DNA from: CAWGJC01 sp965276665
Lineage (GTDB): Bacteria > Pseudomonadota > Alphaproteobacteria > Acetobacterales > Acetobacteraceae
DNA: 64,000 nucleotides
Assembly (NCBI GenBank): GCA_965276665.1
Contig: OZ255620.1
Span: 2,914,001-2,978,000 of the forward strand
Direction of reading: 5' to 3'
The notes beneath the pieces were generated by a model that was not told the origin of the DNA, made no database searches, and was given only the letters and a program-made list of their open reading frames with translations. The position numbers were made by a program, and so were the translations under genes. Shown here in pieces: positions 34,493 to 42,594 of this stretch; position 1 is the stretch's first letter, and every line of letters begins with the position of its first letter.

Positions 34493-35620
34493 TTAGCGCC
34501 GCGCGCCGGTCGTCGTGAGACGGGCGAGATCGAGGGCTGGGAGCCGCGCCGGGTCGAAGGCGGCGAGCGCGACACGCCGCGCCGCGCCATCGAGGATCAG
34601 CTCGGCCACCGCCTCTCCCGTCGCGGGCGCGTTGAGGATGCCCCAGACGCTGTGGCCGGTGGCGACATAGGCGCCGCGTGCGCCCGGGATGGCGCCGATC
34701 AGCGGCAGCCCGTCCTGCGTCATCGGCCTGAAGCACGCCTGGCTGGCGAGGATGCGCGCGCCGGCCAGCAGCGGCGAGATGCGCGCGCAGAGCGTTCTCA
34801 GCCGCTCGATCGCCCCGGCATCGGGCGCGACCGAGGCGGGGTCGAGCGGAAGCGGCGATTCGCTCGAGATCGCGCACACATAGGTCGTGCCGTCGGCGCG
34901 GGGAAACACTTCCGGCGAGAGGATCTCGCCGTCCTCCTCGGCCTCCAGGAACAGCGCTTCCGGCGCGATCTTCTCCCCGGTGTTGAGGACCAGGCTATGC
35001 CCCTTCATGCCGAAGACCGGCGGGAGCGGGAGCCATCGCGCGGCCAGCAGCGACCACGGCCCCATGGCGAGGACGACCGCGTCCGCCTCGAGGGTTTCTC
35101 CCCCGAGTTCGACGCCGACCACATCGCCGCCGCCTACATCTCCCCTCACATCCCCCCTGAGGCGCAGCAGGCCGGTGACCCGGGCGAGGCGCAACGTGGC
35201 CCCGTGCCGCTGGGCCGCGCGCATCATGCCGGCGGTGAAGGCGGCGGGATTGACCTGCGCCGTGGTCTCGGCCGAGCCGAGCCGGCCGCTGATCGAAACC
35301 TCGGGCGAGATCCATCCGGGCCGGCCCTGCGTCCGGGTGGGCCGGCCGCCGACGAACCCGCCGTAGGTGGTCAGACGCCGGTAGCCCCAATCGCCGTCGA
35401 GCGCCTCGGCGAGCTCGGCGTGCAGTTGGAAGCTGCGGCGGGCGAGGGGCATCAGAGGCGTGCCGTCGCACCAGTCGAGCGCCAGGAACCCGCCGGACTT
35501 GCCCGACGCCGCACAGGCGACCGCGCTCCGCTCGATCAGCGTGACATCGGCGCCCCGCGACGCCAGACGATAGGCGATGGAGGCGCCGATCACGCCGCCG
35601 CCGACGATCAAGACTCGCAT
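34493..35620 (-). CDS. FAD-dependent oxidoreductase (DadA / glycine-oxidase family)
   Basis: A 375-aa flavoprotein that should oxidise an amine or amino acid. The FAD dinucleotide motif RVLIVGGGVIGASIAYRLA opens the protein; ASGKSGGFLALDW and the C-terminal GAYVATGHSVWGILNAPATG (second FAD contact) fit the family. A short GDVRGDVGGGDV insertion sits in the middle. It stands next to, but is transcribed away from, an aldo/keto reductase gene. Confidence 0.88.
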   Translation of the reverse strand: MRVLIVGGGVIGASIAYRLASRGADVTLIERSAVACAASGKSGGFLALDWCDGTPLMPLARRSFQLHAELAEALDGDWGYRRLTTYGGFVGGRPTRTQGRPGWISPEVSISGRLGSAETTAQVNPAAFTAGMMRAAQRHGATLRLARVTGLLRLRGDVRGDVGGGDVVGVELGGETLEADAVVLAMGPWSLLAARWLPLPPVFGMKGHSLVLNTGEKIAPEALFLEAEEDGEILSPEVFPRADGTTYVCAISSESPLPLDPASVAPDAGAIERLRTLCARISPLLAGARILASQACFRPMTQDGLPLIGAIPGARGAYVATGHSVWGILNAPATGEAVAELILDGAARRVALAAFDPARLPALDLARLTTTGARR

Positions 35621-35788
35621 GCTCTGCCCTGGTTCGCTGGCTCCGCGCCGGCCGGCGGACGCCCGGGACCGAGGCTAGCACGCATCCCGGCCGGGCACGC
35701 GCGGAACCGCGCGCCGGTCTTGCGCGATCAGGCCAGGCGGCGGGTGGCGGACATGGCGGCCGCGATGCAATCGAAGCAGGAGCCCAGC

Positions 35789-36793
35789 ATGCCCGTCGAG
35801 ACACGCCCCTTCGGCCCGGACGCCATCCCGATCTCGCTGCTCGGCTTCGGCTGCGGCGCCGTCGGCGGCCTGATGGTGCGCGGCGCCGAGGTGGATCAGG
35901 AGCGCGCCGTCGCGCGGGCGATCGAGGCGGGCATCAACTACTTCGATACCGCCGTGCAATACGGCGACGGCGCCTCGGAGACGCATCTCGGCGGCATCCT
36001 GCGCAAGCTCGGCGCGGAGAACGTCCTGGTCGGCACCAAGGTGCGCCTGCGCGCCGCCGAGCTCGGCGGCATCGCCGACGCGATCGCCGCCTCGATGGAA
36101 GGCAGCCTGCGCCGGCTGCAGCGCGACCATGTCGACATCTTCCACCTGCACAACGCGATCACCCTTGAAGGCGGCGGCGAGAGCCTGAGCGTGCGCCAGG
36201 TGCTCGACGAGGTCGTCCCCGCCTTCCAGTCGCTCCGCGCCGCCGGCAAGCTGCGCCTGCTCGGGCTGACCGCTGTCGGCGAGACCGCCGCCCTGCAACA
36301 GGTGATCGATGCCGGCGCGTTCGGCAGCGCGCAGGTCGCCTACAACATGCTGAACCCCTCGGCCGGACGCGCCTTGCCCGGCTTCTATCCGGCGCAGGAT
36401 TACGGCCGGCTCCTTGAGCACACGCGCCGAGCGCATGCCGGCGTCATCGGTATCCGCGTCCTGGCGGGCGGCGCGCTGAGCGGCGCGTCCCACCGCCACC
36501 CGATCGCCAGCCCCGAGCCGCAGCCGATCGGCTCTTCGCTCTCCTACCGGACCGATCTGAGTCGCGCCGCCCGGCTCGCGCCGCTGGTCGAAGAAGGTTA
36601 CGCCGCATCGCTGGCCGAGGCCGCCATCCGCTTCGCCATCGCGCATCCCGCGATCGGCACGATCCTGGTCGGCATGGCGAGCATGGACGAGTTCGAGGCG
36701 GCGCTTGCCGCCGTGCTGAAAGGCAAGTTGCCGCCGGAGGCGCTGCAACGCGCGGCCGAGCTCACCGCCGGGTTCTCGGGCGAGACCCGCTGA
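35789..36793 (+). CDS. Aldo/keto reductase
   Basis: A 334-aa NADPH-dependent reductase of the AKR barrel fold. The catalytic Asp-Tyr pair is in INYFDTAVQYGDG, Lys in VLVGTKVRL and His in VDIFHLHNAI. I chose the ATG at 35789 since an AGGAG lies eight bases ahead; two earlier in-frame ATGs (35753 and 35765) are possible. A cupin and a tautomerase gene follow at short distances, forming a three-gene unit. Confidence 0.88.
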   Translation: MPVETRPFGPDAIPISLLGFGCGAVGGLMVRGAEVDQERAVARAIEAGINYFDTAVQYGDGASETHLGGILRKLGAENVLVGTKVRLRAAELGGIADAIAASMEGSLRRLQRDHVDIFHLHNAITLEGGGESLSVRQVLDEVVPAFQSLRAAGKLRLLGLTAVGETAALQQVIDAGAFGSAQVAYNMLNPSAGRALPGFYPAQDYGRLLEHTRRAHAGVIGIRVLAGGALSGASHRHPIASPEPQPIGSSLSYRTDLSRAARLAPLVEEGYAASLAEAAIRFAIAHPAIGTILVGMASMDEFEAALAAVLKGKLPPEALQRAAELTAGFSGETR

Positions 36794-36860
36794 GCGCAGC
36801 CGCCTGATCCCCGCCCGCCGCCTCGATTACCGTTCTCGATAAGCACACGGAGGAAACACG

Positions 36861-37256
36861 ATGGAGATCAAGCGCGCAGGCTCGCAGCCTTCCGGCAAGG
36901 GACAAGCGGATTACTTCACCGGCACGGTGCGGATCGACCCGCTGGCCAGCCCGCCCGATCCGGCGCGCGTCGCCATGGCGCTGGTCACGTTCGAGCCGGG
37001 CGCGCGCACGGCCTGGCACACCCATCCGCTCGGCCAGACCCTGATCGTCACCGCCGGCAGCGGCCGCGCGCAGCGCGAGGGCGGCCCGATCGAGGAGATC
37101 CGCCCGGGCGACGTGATCTGGTTTGCCCCCGGCGAGAAACACTGGCACGGCGCCGCCCCCACCACCGCCATGACCCATATCGCCGTGCAGGAAAAACAGA
37201 ACGGCTCGCCAGTCGACTGGATGGAAAAAGTCAGCGACGCGCAATACGGAAGCTGA
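36861..37256 (+). CDS. Cupin-domain protein
   Basis: 131 aa, single cupin barrel. Motif 1 is FEPGARTAWHTHPLGQTLIVTAG with His-x-His metal ligands, and motif 2 is IRPGDVIWFAPGEKHWHGAA. Proteins of this size and sequence resemble the carboxymuconolactone-cluster cupins, isomerases or quercetinase-like proteins, and function is not certain. A GGAGG sits ahead of the ATG. It is 67 bases after the AKR gene and 17 before the tautomerase. Confidence 0.85.
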   Translation: MEIKRAGSQPSGKGQADYFTGTVRIDPLASPPDPARVAMALVTFEPGARTAWHTHPLGQTLIVTAGSGRAQREGGPIEEIRPGDVIWFAPGEKHWHGAAPTTAMTHIAVQEKQNGSPVDWMEKVSDAQYGS

Positions 37257-37273
37257 AACCAAGGAGGCCGACC

Positions 37274-37504
37274 ATGCCGCACGTCGTCGTGAAAATGCAC
37301 GCCGGACGCTCCGATGCGCAAAAGACCAGGCTCGCGCAGGAGATCACCAGAGCCGTCATGGCCGGCGCGAACTGCCCGGAACAGGCCGTCTCGGTCACGA
37401 TCGAAGATGTCGAACCCGCCGACTGGGTCGAAACGGTCTACAACCCCGACATCAAGGGCAACTGGGACAAAGTGTATAAGAAACCGGGTTACAAGCCCGA
37501 ATGA
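37274..37504 (+). CDS. 4-oxalocrotonate tautomerase-family protein
   Basis: A 76-aa protein beginning MPHVVVKMHAGRS; removal of the methionine exposes the catalytic Pro1 of the tautomerase superfamily. The EITRAVMAGANCPEQAVSVTIEDV centre and the C-terminal YKKPGYKPE tail resemble PptA-type tautomerases. It would isomerise an enol/keto acid. The stop codon overlaps the first base of a family A repeat. Confidence 0.85.
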   Translation: MPHVVVKMHAGRSDAQKTRLAQEITRAVMAGANCPEQAVSVTIEDVEPADWVETVYNPDIKGNWDKVYKKPGYKPE

Positions 37505-37710
37505 AGGCCAGGGGCGCTGCCCCTGGACCCCGCTGGGGCCTGGAGGCCCCAGACCCCCGTCCGGCGCTTCGCGCGAAGCGCAATCGATACCTCGGGCATG
37601 CTCGGCGCTGGTGCTGACCCGCGACGCTGATTGCACTCCGCGCAAAGCGCCGAATGGGGGTCTTGGGCCTTCAGGCCCCAGCAGGGTCCAGGGGCAGCGC
37701 CCCTGGCCTT
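37504..37710. repeat. Family A palindromic element, copy 4
   Basis: About 207 bp. The left arm is AAGGCCAGGGGCGCTGCCCC then a CTGGGGCC...GGCCCCAG stem; the right arm mirrors it, ending CCAGGGGCAGCGCCCCTGGCCTT. The second stem sequence differs from other copies but its pairing is preserved, so base-pairing rather than sequence is being kept. It fills the gap between the tautomerase and the convergent lipoprotein gene. Confidence 0.85.
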
Positions 37711-37721
37711 CAGCGCTTTAC

Positions 37722-38012
37722 CTAGAACAGATCAAACGTATAAGCCGGCGTGCGGACCGGTTCGACGCCGCCCTGGCCGGGGTAGCCGTGCAGGCAGGCG
37801 TTCATCTTGGCGCGGCGGAGCGGCTGCGGGTCGAACATCATCATCTGGTCCTGCGTCGCGGCGCCGGCGTATTTTCGGGTGAGGTCGCGGATCTGCGGAT
37901 CGGCGTTCACCTGCGCGGCGCAGCTCGCCTGGCGGGGATTGTTCGACGCGCAGGCGGCGAGCGCCAGGGGCAGCGCGGCCAGCGGGAGCAGGATGAGAAG
38001 CGGGCGGATCAT
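37722..38012 (-). CDS. Small lipoprotein, unknown function
   Basis: 96 aa. MIRPLLILLPLAALPLALAAC is a lipoprotein signal with the lipobox LALAAC; the mature part (CASNNPRQASCAAQVNADPQ, then MMMFDPQPLRRAKMNACLHG) has three further cysteines. The start overlaps the stop of the Nudix gene (ATGA), so the two are translationally coupled. I do not recognise the family. Confidence 0.75.
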   Translation of the reverse strand: MIRPLLILLPLAALPLALAACASNNPRQASCAAQVNADPQIRDLTRKYAGAATQDQMMMFDPQPLRRAKMNACLHGYPGQGGVEPVRTPAYTFDLF

Positions 38013-38935
38013 GCGGCGTCGAGCCAGTCTTCGATCAGGCGGCGGGCGATGCTGTCGCGGCGCGGGAGGCTGAACCCCGCGGTTTCGTGCGCGCGCAGAT
38101 CGGCGCGCGAGAACCAGCGGGCGTCGCTGAGTTCGGTCTCCTCGATGGTGATCTCCTCGGTCAGGCCTTCGGCGTAGAAGCCGAGCATGATCGAGGCGGG
38201 GAACGGCCAGGGCTGGCTCGAATGGTATTGCACGCGCCCGACCGCGACGCCGGATTCCTCCCGCACCTCGCGCGCCACGGCCTCCTCCAGGCTCTCGCCC
38301 GGTTCGACGAAGCCGGCGAGGGTGGAGTACATCGTCGCGCGCGGAAACCGCTGGGAGTGGCCGAGCAGGCAAGTGTCGCCGCGCCAGACCAGCATGATGA
38401 CGGCGGGGTCGGTGCGCGGGAAATGGTGCGTGCCGCAGGCCGAGCAATGCACCACGTTGCCGGCGCTGGCCGGCACGCAGGGGGCGCCGCACAGGCCGCA
38501 GAACAGGTGGCGCGAGCGCCAGTGCAGCAGGCCGCGCGCATGGGCGAGGATGGAGGCGTCATGCGCCGGCAGCGCGCCGGCCACGCCGCGCAGATCCTCG
38601 AAGCTCGCCTCGGTCTCGCCGAGCAGCGGCGCGGGATCCTCGACCGCGCTGATATCGACGCCGAACACTGCCGCCCCCGCGCGCAGGCCGAGGAACGCCC
38701 AGGGCGTCGCGTCGCTGCGCAGCGCGGGGGCGCCCGGACCGCGCAGGAACACCCCCTCCGGCGCGCCGGCGGCGAGGCCGCGCATCAGCGAGCGGCTGCG
38801 CCAGACCGGGGCGAACAGCGTGTCCGGATCGGCCAGCGCCGCCGCGATCCACGCCGTATCCTCCCGCAGGTGGACGGCGCGGTCGAGCGGGCTGCCGGTG
38901 TAGACGTTCGGGCGGGTGGGGAAGATCAGCGTCAT
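38009..38935 (-). CDS. nudC: NAD(+) diphosphatase NudC (Nudix hydrolase)
   Basis: Hydrolyses NADH/NAD to nicotinamide mononucleotide and AMP and may remove NAD caps from RNA. The 308-aa protein has the N-terminal domain, a four-cysteine zinc ribbon (FCGLCGAP and CSACGTHHFPRTDP), the Nudix box GFVEPGESLEEAVAREVREE, and the NudC hallmark SQPWPFPASIM right after it. The ATG at 38935 starts directly at MTLIFPTRPNVYTG. It is in one unit with the small lipoprotein. Confidence 0.93.
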   Translation of the reverse strand: MTLIFPTRPNVYTGSPLDRAVHLREDTAWIAAALADPDTLFAPVWRSRSLMRGLAAGAPEGVFLRGPGAPALRSDATPWAFLGLRAGAAVFGVDISAVEDPAPLLGETEASFEDLRGVAGALPAHDASILAHARGLLHWRSRHLFCGLCGAPCVPASAGNVVHCSACGTHHFPRTDPAVIMLVWRGDTCLLGHSQRFPRATMYSTLAGFVEPGESLEEAVAREVREESGVAVGRVQYHSSQPWPFPASIMLGFYAEGLTEEITIEETELSDARWFSRADLRAHETAGFSLPRRDSIARRLIEDWLDAA

Positions 38936-38971
38936 GCGGGCCGGAGCCTCGCATGGGCGCACCGCCGCGGC

Positions 38972-39037
38972 AACGCTCGGCGCCGGCCTGCCGGTCAGCG
39001 CTCGGTGCCGGCCTGCCGGCAACGCTCGACGCCGGCC
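38972..39037. repeat. Short tandem repeat ahead of the SRP RNA gene
   Basis: About two and a half units of 24-25 bases with the core CGCTCGGCGCCGGCCTGCCGG, starting at 38972, 38997 and 39021. Non-coding. Confidence 0.75.
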
Positions 39038-39045
39038 GCGCCCGC

Positions 39046-39076
39046 TTGCCTGCTCCCCCATGCGCCATGATATGAG
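39046..39076 (+). promoter_or_regulatory. Possible promoter of the SRP RNA gene
   Basis: TTGCCT (39046-39051) and TATGAG (39071-39076) are separated by 19 bases and end five bases ahead of the RNA 5' end. The boxes are imperfect. Confidence 0.3.
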
Positions 39077-39081
39077 GGGGC

Positions 39082-39177
39082 GGGAGGCCGGCGGCGGACG
39101 GGCGCCTCGCTTACCCGGTCAGGGCCGGAAGGCAGCAGCCGCAGTGAGTTCCGCCCGGGTTGCCGTCCGGCCTCCCA
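39082..39177 (+). ncRNA. ffs: Small SRP RNA (4.5S RNA)
   Basis: The RNA scaffold of signal recognition particle, binding Ffh. The invariant apical domain GGTCAGGGCCGGAAGGCAGC lies at 39117-39136, with the GGAAG tetraloop region. The outer ends GGGAGGCCGG and CCGGCCTCCC pair, giving one long hairpin of about 95 nt, the size of the short bacterial form. The position just upstream of dnaX is the conserved one in many proteobacteria. Confidence 0.93.
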
Positions 39178-39253
39178 CCCGGGTCCATCCGCGCCCCGCG
39201 CGCCGCCGGAAAGGCCCGCGAGCCTGGAACGCGCGAGCCTCGAAAGGGACAGA

Positions 39254-41185
39254 GTGGAGGATTCCGAGGCGCTGGACGACGCGCTCCCCGCCCCGCCGGA
39301 TGACGGACCCGGCCTGTTCGGCGAGCCCGAACCCTACCGCGTCCTCGCCCGCAAATACCGCCCGACCGGCTTCGCCGACATGATCGGGCAGGAGGCGATG
39401 GTGCGCATCCTGCGCAACGCCTTCGCGCAGGGCCGCATCGCCCACGCCTTCATGCTCACCGGCGTGCGCGGCGTCGGCAAGACCACCACCGCCCGCATCG
39501 TCGCCCGCGCGCTCAACTGCATCGGGCCGGACGGCACCGGCGCCCCGACGCCGGACCCCTGCGGCGTCTGCCCGAATTGCCGCGCGATCCTCGACGACCG
39601 CCATCCGGACGTGATGGAGATGGACGCCGCCTCCCGCACCGGGGTCGACGACGTGCGCGAGATCATCGAGGCGACGCGGTTCCGCCCGCTGCAGGCGCGC
39701 ACCAAGGTGTTCATCGTGGACGAGGTCCACATGCTCTCTCGCAACGCCTTCAACGCGCTGCTCAAGACGCTGGAGGAGCCGCCCGGGCACGTGAAGTTCA
39801 TCTTCGCCACCACCGAAATCCGCAAGGTGCCGGTGACCGTGATGTCGCGCTGCCAGCGCTTCGACCTGCGCCGCATCGGCGTCGCCGAGCTCGCCGCGCA
39901 TTTCGGCCGCATCGCCGAGCGCGAGTGCGTGGCGATCGAGCCGGCGGCGCTCGATCTGATCGCGCGGGCGGCCGACGGCTCGGCGCGCGACGGCATGTCC
40001 CTGCTCGACCAGGCGATCGCCCAATCTGGAAGCGAGTCTGGAAGCGGGGCCGGGGGGGGCGCCATCACCGGGGCGGCGGTGGCGGAGATGCTCGGCCTCG
40101 CCGATCGCGGCGCGGTGTTCGACCTGATGGAGGCGGTGCTCGCCGGCCGCCCGGCCGAGGCGCTCGCGATCACCGACCGCGCGCACGAGCATGGCGCCGA
40201 TCTCGGCGCGCTGCTCGCCGACCTGCTCGACCTCACCCATACGCTCACTCGGCTGCGCACCGTGCCGGCGCTCGCCGCCAGCAACGAATTGCCGGAAGCC
40301 GAGCGGGTGCGCGGCGGCGCGCTCGCCGCACGCCTCACCACGCCGGTGCTCGGCCGGGTCTGGCAGATGCTGCTGAAGGGCGTGGCGGAGGTGGAGGCCG
40401 CGCCGGACCGGCGGCAGGCGGCCGAGATGGTGCTCATCCGCCTCTGCCATGTCGCGCAATTCCCGACGCCGGGCGAGCTGGTGCGCCAGATCACCGAAGG
40501 CGGCGCCGCACCGCCGGTCGGGATGCCGCGACCGCCCCAGCAACCGACGCCCCCATCGGGTCCGCGCGCCATCGGCGGCGGCGGCGTCGCGATGGCGCTC
40601 CCGGCCGCGATCGCCGAAACTCAATCCGCATCCGCACCCGCGCCGGCACTTGCAAAGGCGCCAGAACCCGCGGTCGAACCCCCGCCCCGCCTCGCCGGGT
40701 TCCGCGACGTCGCCGCCCTCGTCGCCACCCGGCGGGAAGCCACGCTGCACGCCCATCTGGTGAACTCCGTCCACCTCGTCCGCTTCGCGCCCGGCGTGAT
40801 CGAGCTCCGGCCCGAACCCGCCGCCCCGCGCGACCTCGCCCCGCGCTTGGCCGCCCTGCTGCTCGCCGCCACCGGCGCCCGCTGGACCATCGCCCTCTCG
40901 CCGAGCCCGGGCGAGCCGACCCTCGCCGAACAAGCCGCCACCGCCGACGCCTCCCGCCGCGCCGCCGCCGCCGACCACCCGCTGGTGCGCGTCATCCTCG
41001 ACGCCTTCCCCGGCGCCCGCATCGACCGCCTGCACGACACCAGAACCGACGCCTACGGCCTGATCGACGAGCCGCAGGACATCAACCCCGACATGCCGGA
41101 TTTCGCGCCGCCCGACGCACTCCCGGCCGACGACATGCCAGACGACATGCCAGAAGACATGACAGATGAGATGGAGCAGGATTGA
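39254..41185 (+). CDS. dnaX: DNA polymerase III subunits gamma/tau
   Basis: Clamp-loader ATPase that links polymerase III cores to the helicase. 643 aa from a GTG start. AAA+ landmarks: YRVLARKYRPTGFADMIGQE, Walker A GVRGVGKTTTARI, the zinc module CGVCPNCRAI (with an upstream NC), DEVHMLSRNAFNALLKTLEE, and the sensor/arginine segment VMSRCQRFDLRRI. The alanine/proline-rich middle leads to the tau-specific C-terminus. A tract of eight G residues at 40052-40059 and a 12-base direct repeat just before it lie after the AAA+ lid. ybaB starts inside its last codons. Confidence 0.97.
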   Translation: MEDSEALDDALPAPPDDGPGLFGEPEPYRVLARKYRPTGFADMIGQEAMVRILRNAFAQGRIAHAFMLTGVRGVGKTTTARIVARALNCIGPDGTGAPTPDPCGVCPNCRAILDDRHPDVMEMDAASRTGVDDVREIIEATRFRPLQARTKVFIVDEVHMLSRNAFNALLKTLEEPPGHVKFIFATTEIRKVPVTVMSRCQRFDLRRIGVAELAAHFGRIAERECVAIEPAALDLIARAADGSARDGMSLLDQAIAQSGSESGSGAGGGAITGAAVAEMLGLADRGAVFDLMEAVLAGRPAEALAITDRAHEHGADLGALLADLLDLTHTLTRLRTVPALAASNELPEAERVRGGALAARLTTPVLGRVWQMLLKGVAEVEAAPDRRQAAEMVLIRLCHVAQFPTPGELVRQITEGGAAPPVGMPRPPQQPTPPSGPRAIGGGGVAMALPAAIAETQSASAPAPALAKAPEPAVEPPPRLAGFRDVAALVATRREATLHAHLVNSVHLVRFAPGVIELRPEPAAPRDLAPRLAALLLAATGARWTIALSPSPGEPTLAEQAATADASRRAAAADHPLVRVILDAFPGARIDRLHDTRTDAYGLIDEPQDINPDMPDFAPPDALPADDMPDDMPEDMTDEMEQD

Positions 41186-41508
41186 TGAAGAACCTCGCCG
41201 GCCTGATGAAGCAGGCCAGCCAGATGCAGGCCAAGATGCAGGAAATGCAGGCCAAGCTCGAAGCCATGGAAGTGCAAGGCAGCGCCGGCGCCGGCATGGT
41301 CACCCTCACGCTCAACGGCAAAGGCGAGCTGAAACGCCTGAAACTGGACCCCAAACTCGCCGACCCGGCGGAAATCGAAATGCTCGAAGACCTCATCGTC
41401 GCCGCCCATGCCGACGCCAAACGCCACCTCGAAGCCACCACCGCCGAGGAAATGCAGAAAGTCACCGGCGGCCTCAATCTCCCGGCCGGGATGACACTGC
41501 CGTTCTGA
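41182..41508 (+). CDS. ybaB: YbaB/EbfC nucleoid-associated protein
   Basis: A 108-aa homodimeric DNA-binding protein. The N-terminal coiled-coil helix (MKQASQMQAKMQEMQAKLEA) and VTLTLNGKGELKRLKLDP strand are diagnostic, and the tail LNLPAGMTLPF is the usual end. It overlaps dnaX by four bases (ATGA) and precedes recR, the standard dnaX-ybaB-recR order. Confidence 0.96.
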   Translation: MMKNLAGLMKQASQMQAKMQEMQAKLEAMEVQGSAGAGMVTLTLNGKGELKRLKLDPKLADPAEIEMLEDLIVAAHADAKRHLEATTAEEMQKVTGGLNLPAGMTLPF

Positions 41509-41522
41509 GGGACGCGAAGGAC

Positions 41523-41772
41523 AGGCCAGGGGCGCTGCCCCTGGCCCCCGCTCAGGGCGCAGCCCTTAGAACCCGGGACGGGCGTTGCCCTCGGCGGCGA
41601 TATCGCGGGGTAGCCGCGGCGCTGGCACTTGCCCCGGATACTGATGGCGCTTCGCGCGAAGCGCCATCAAGCACCCGAGCCCATCCAGCCCCGCCAGTCC
41701 CACGTCAGGCACCGTGGCGGGTTCTAAGGGCGACTGCCCTGAGCGGGGTCCAGGGGCAGCGCCCCTGGCCTT
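41523..41772. repeat. Family A palindromic element, copy 5, inserted between ybaB and recR
   Basis: About 250 bp. Arms AGGCCAGGGGCGCTGCCCCTGG and the mirror at the other end, each followed by a CAGGGC...GCCCT(T/G) stem, and an inner GGCGCTTCGCGCGAAGCGCC perfect palindrome. It ends only ten bases ahead of the recR start, so recR has no normal leader and its ribosome site borders the hairpin. Confidence 0.85.
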
Positions 41773-41782
41773 GCCCCTGACG

Positions 41783-42373
41783 ATGGGCGGCCCCGAAGTA
41801 GAACGCCTGATCGCTCTTCTCGCGCGGCTCCCCGGCTTTGGCCCAAGGAGCGCGCGCCGGGCGGCGTTGCGTTTGTTGCAGGCGCCAGAGGCACGGATGC
41901 TGCCGTTGGCGGCGGCGATGGCGGAGGCGGCGCGGGCGGTTCGGCCGTGCGGCGTGTGCGGCAATCTCGACAGCGCCGATCCGTGTGCGATCTGCGCCGA
42001 TCCGGCGCGGGATCGCACGGTGATTTGCGTGGTGGAGGGGGTGGCGGACTTATGGGCGTTGGAGCGGGCCGGGGTGCATCGCGGCCTGTACCATGTGCTG
42101 GGCGGCACCTTGTCGCCGCTGGGTGGAGTGGGTCCTGAGGATTTGCGGATTGCGCCGCTGCTCGCGCGGGCGGCGGAGGGGATGTCGGAGGTGATCCTGG
42201 CGCTCGGCGCGACGGTGGACGGGGCGAGCACCGCGCATTTCCTGGCTGAACGGCTGGCGGTGCTGCCCTGCCGGGTGACCCGGCTAGGCCAAGGCGTGCC
42301 GATCGGCGGCGCGCTCGACGTGCTGGATGAGGGAACGCTGGCGGCTGCGCTGCGGGCCAGGCGCCCCGCCTGA
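41783..42373 (+). CDS. recR: Recombination protein RecR
   Basis: A 196-aa protein for RecFOR gap repair. It has the N-terminal helix-hairpin-helix (LLARLPGFGPRSARRAALRLL), the four-cysteine zinc finger CGVCGNLDSADPCAIC, and the Toprim region beginning VICVVEGVADLWALERAG with HVLGGTLSPLGGVGP. The ATG at 41783 matches the family start. Separation from ybaB by a repeat element instead of direct coupling is unusual. Confidence 0.95.
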   Translation: MGGPEVERLIALLARLPGFGPRSARRAALRLLQAPEARMLPLAAAMAEAARAVRPCGVCGNLDSADPCAICADPARDRTVICVVEGVADLWALERAGVHRGLYHVLGGTLSPLGGVGPEDLRIAPLLARAAEGMSEVILALGATVDGASTAHFLAERLAVLPCRVTRLGQGVPIGGALDVLDEGTLAAALRARRPA

Positions 42374-42374
42374 G

Positions 42375-42514
42375 AGCCCGTTTGAGAATGCCCTAGGCCG
42401 GCCATCCGACGCGGCTTTCTGCGCTTCCGGTGCTCACGGCCCCACAAGGCCGCTCCGCACCGGTGCTCGGAAACCACGCCGGATGGCTCGGCCTAGCCCA
42501 TTCTCAAACGGGCT
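42375..42514. repeat. Family B MITE-like inverted repeat, copy 1
   Basis: Terminal arms AGCCCGTTTGAGAATG (42375-42390) and its exact complement (42499-42514), then CTAGGCCGGCCATC / GATGGCTCGGCCTAG-type inner arms and a GCTCACGGCC...GGCCG apex. The whole 140 bp can fold into one long hairpin. It starts two bases after the recR stop. Related copies are at 59159 and 63848. Confidence 0.85.
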
Positions 42515-42594
42515 ATTAGCGGGTTCCAGGTCAGGAATGGAGGCAGAGTCCCCGACCTTCACCTCCAGCCCCGCCCCGGATTAATCTCCTCCGC

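Noticed and set aside
40052..40059. Run of eight G in dnaX as a programmed slippage site for the gamma subunit
   Set aside because: Losing one G would stop the protein about 25 codons later, near residue 290, within or just after domain III, too short for a working gamma. Gaining one G opens a long arginine-rich frame. Likely a chance homopolymer or error-prone site.
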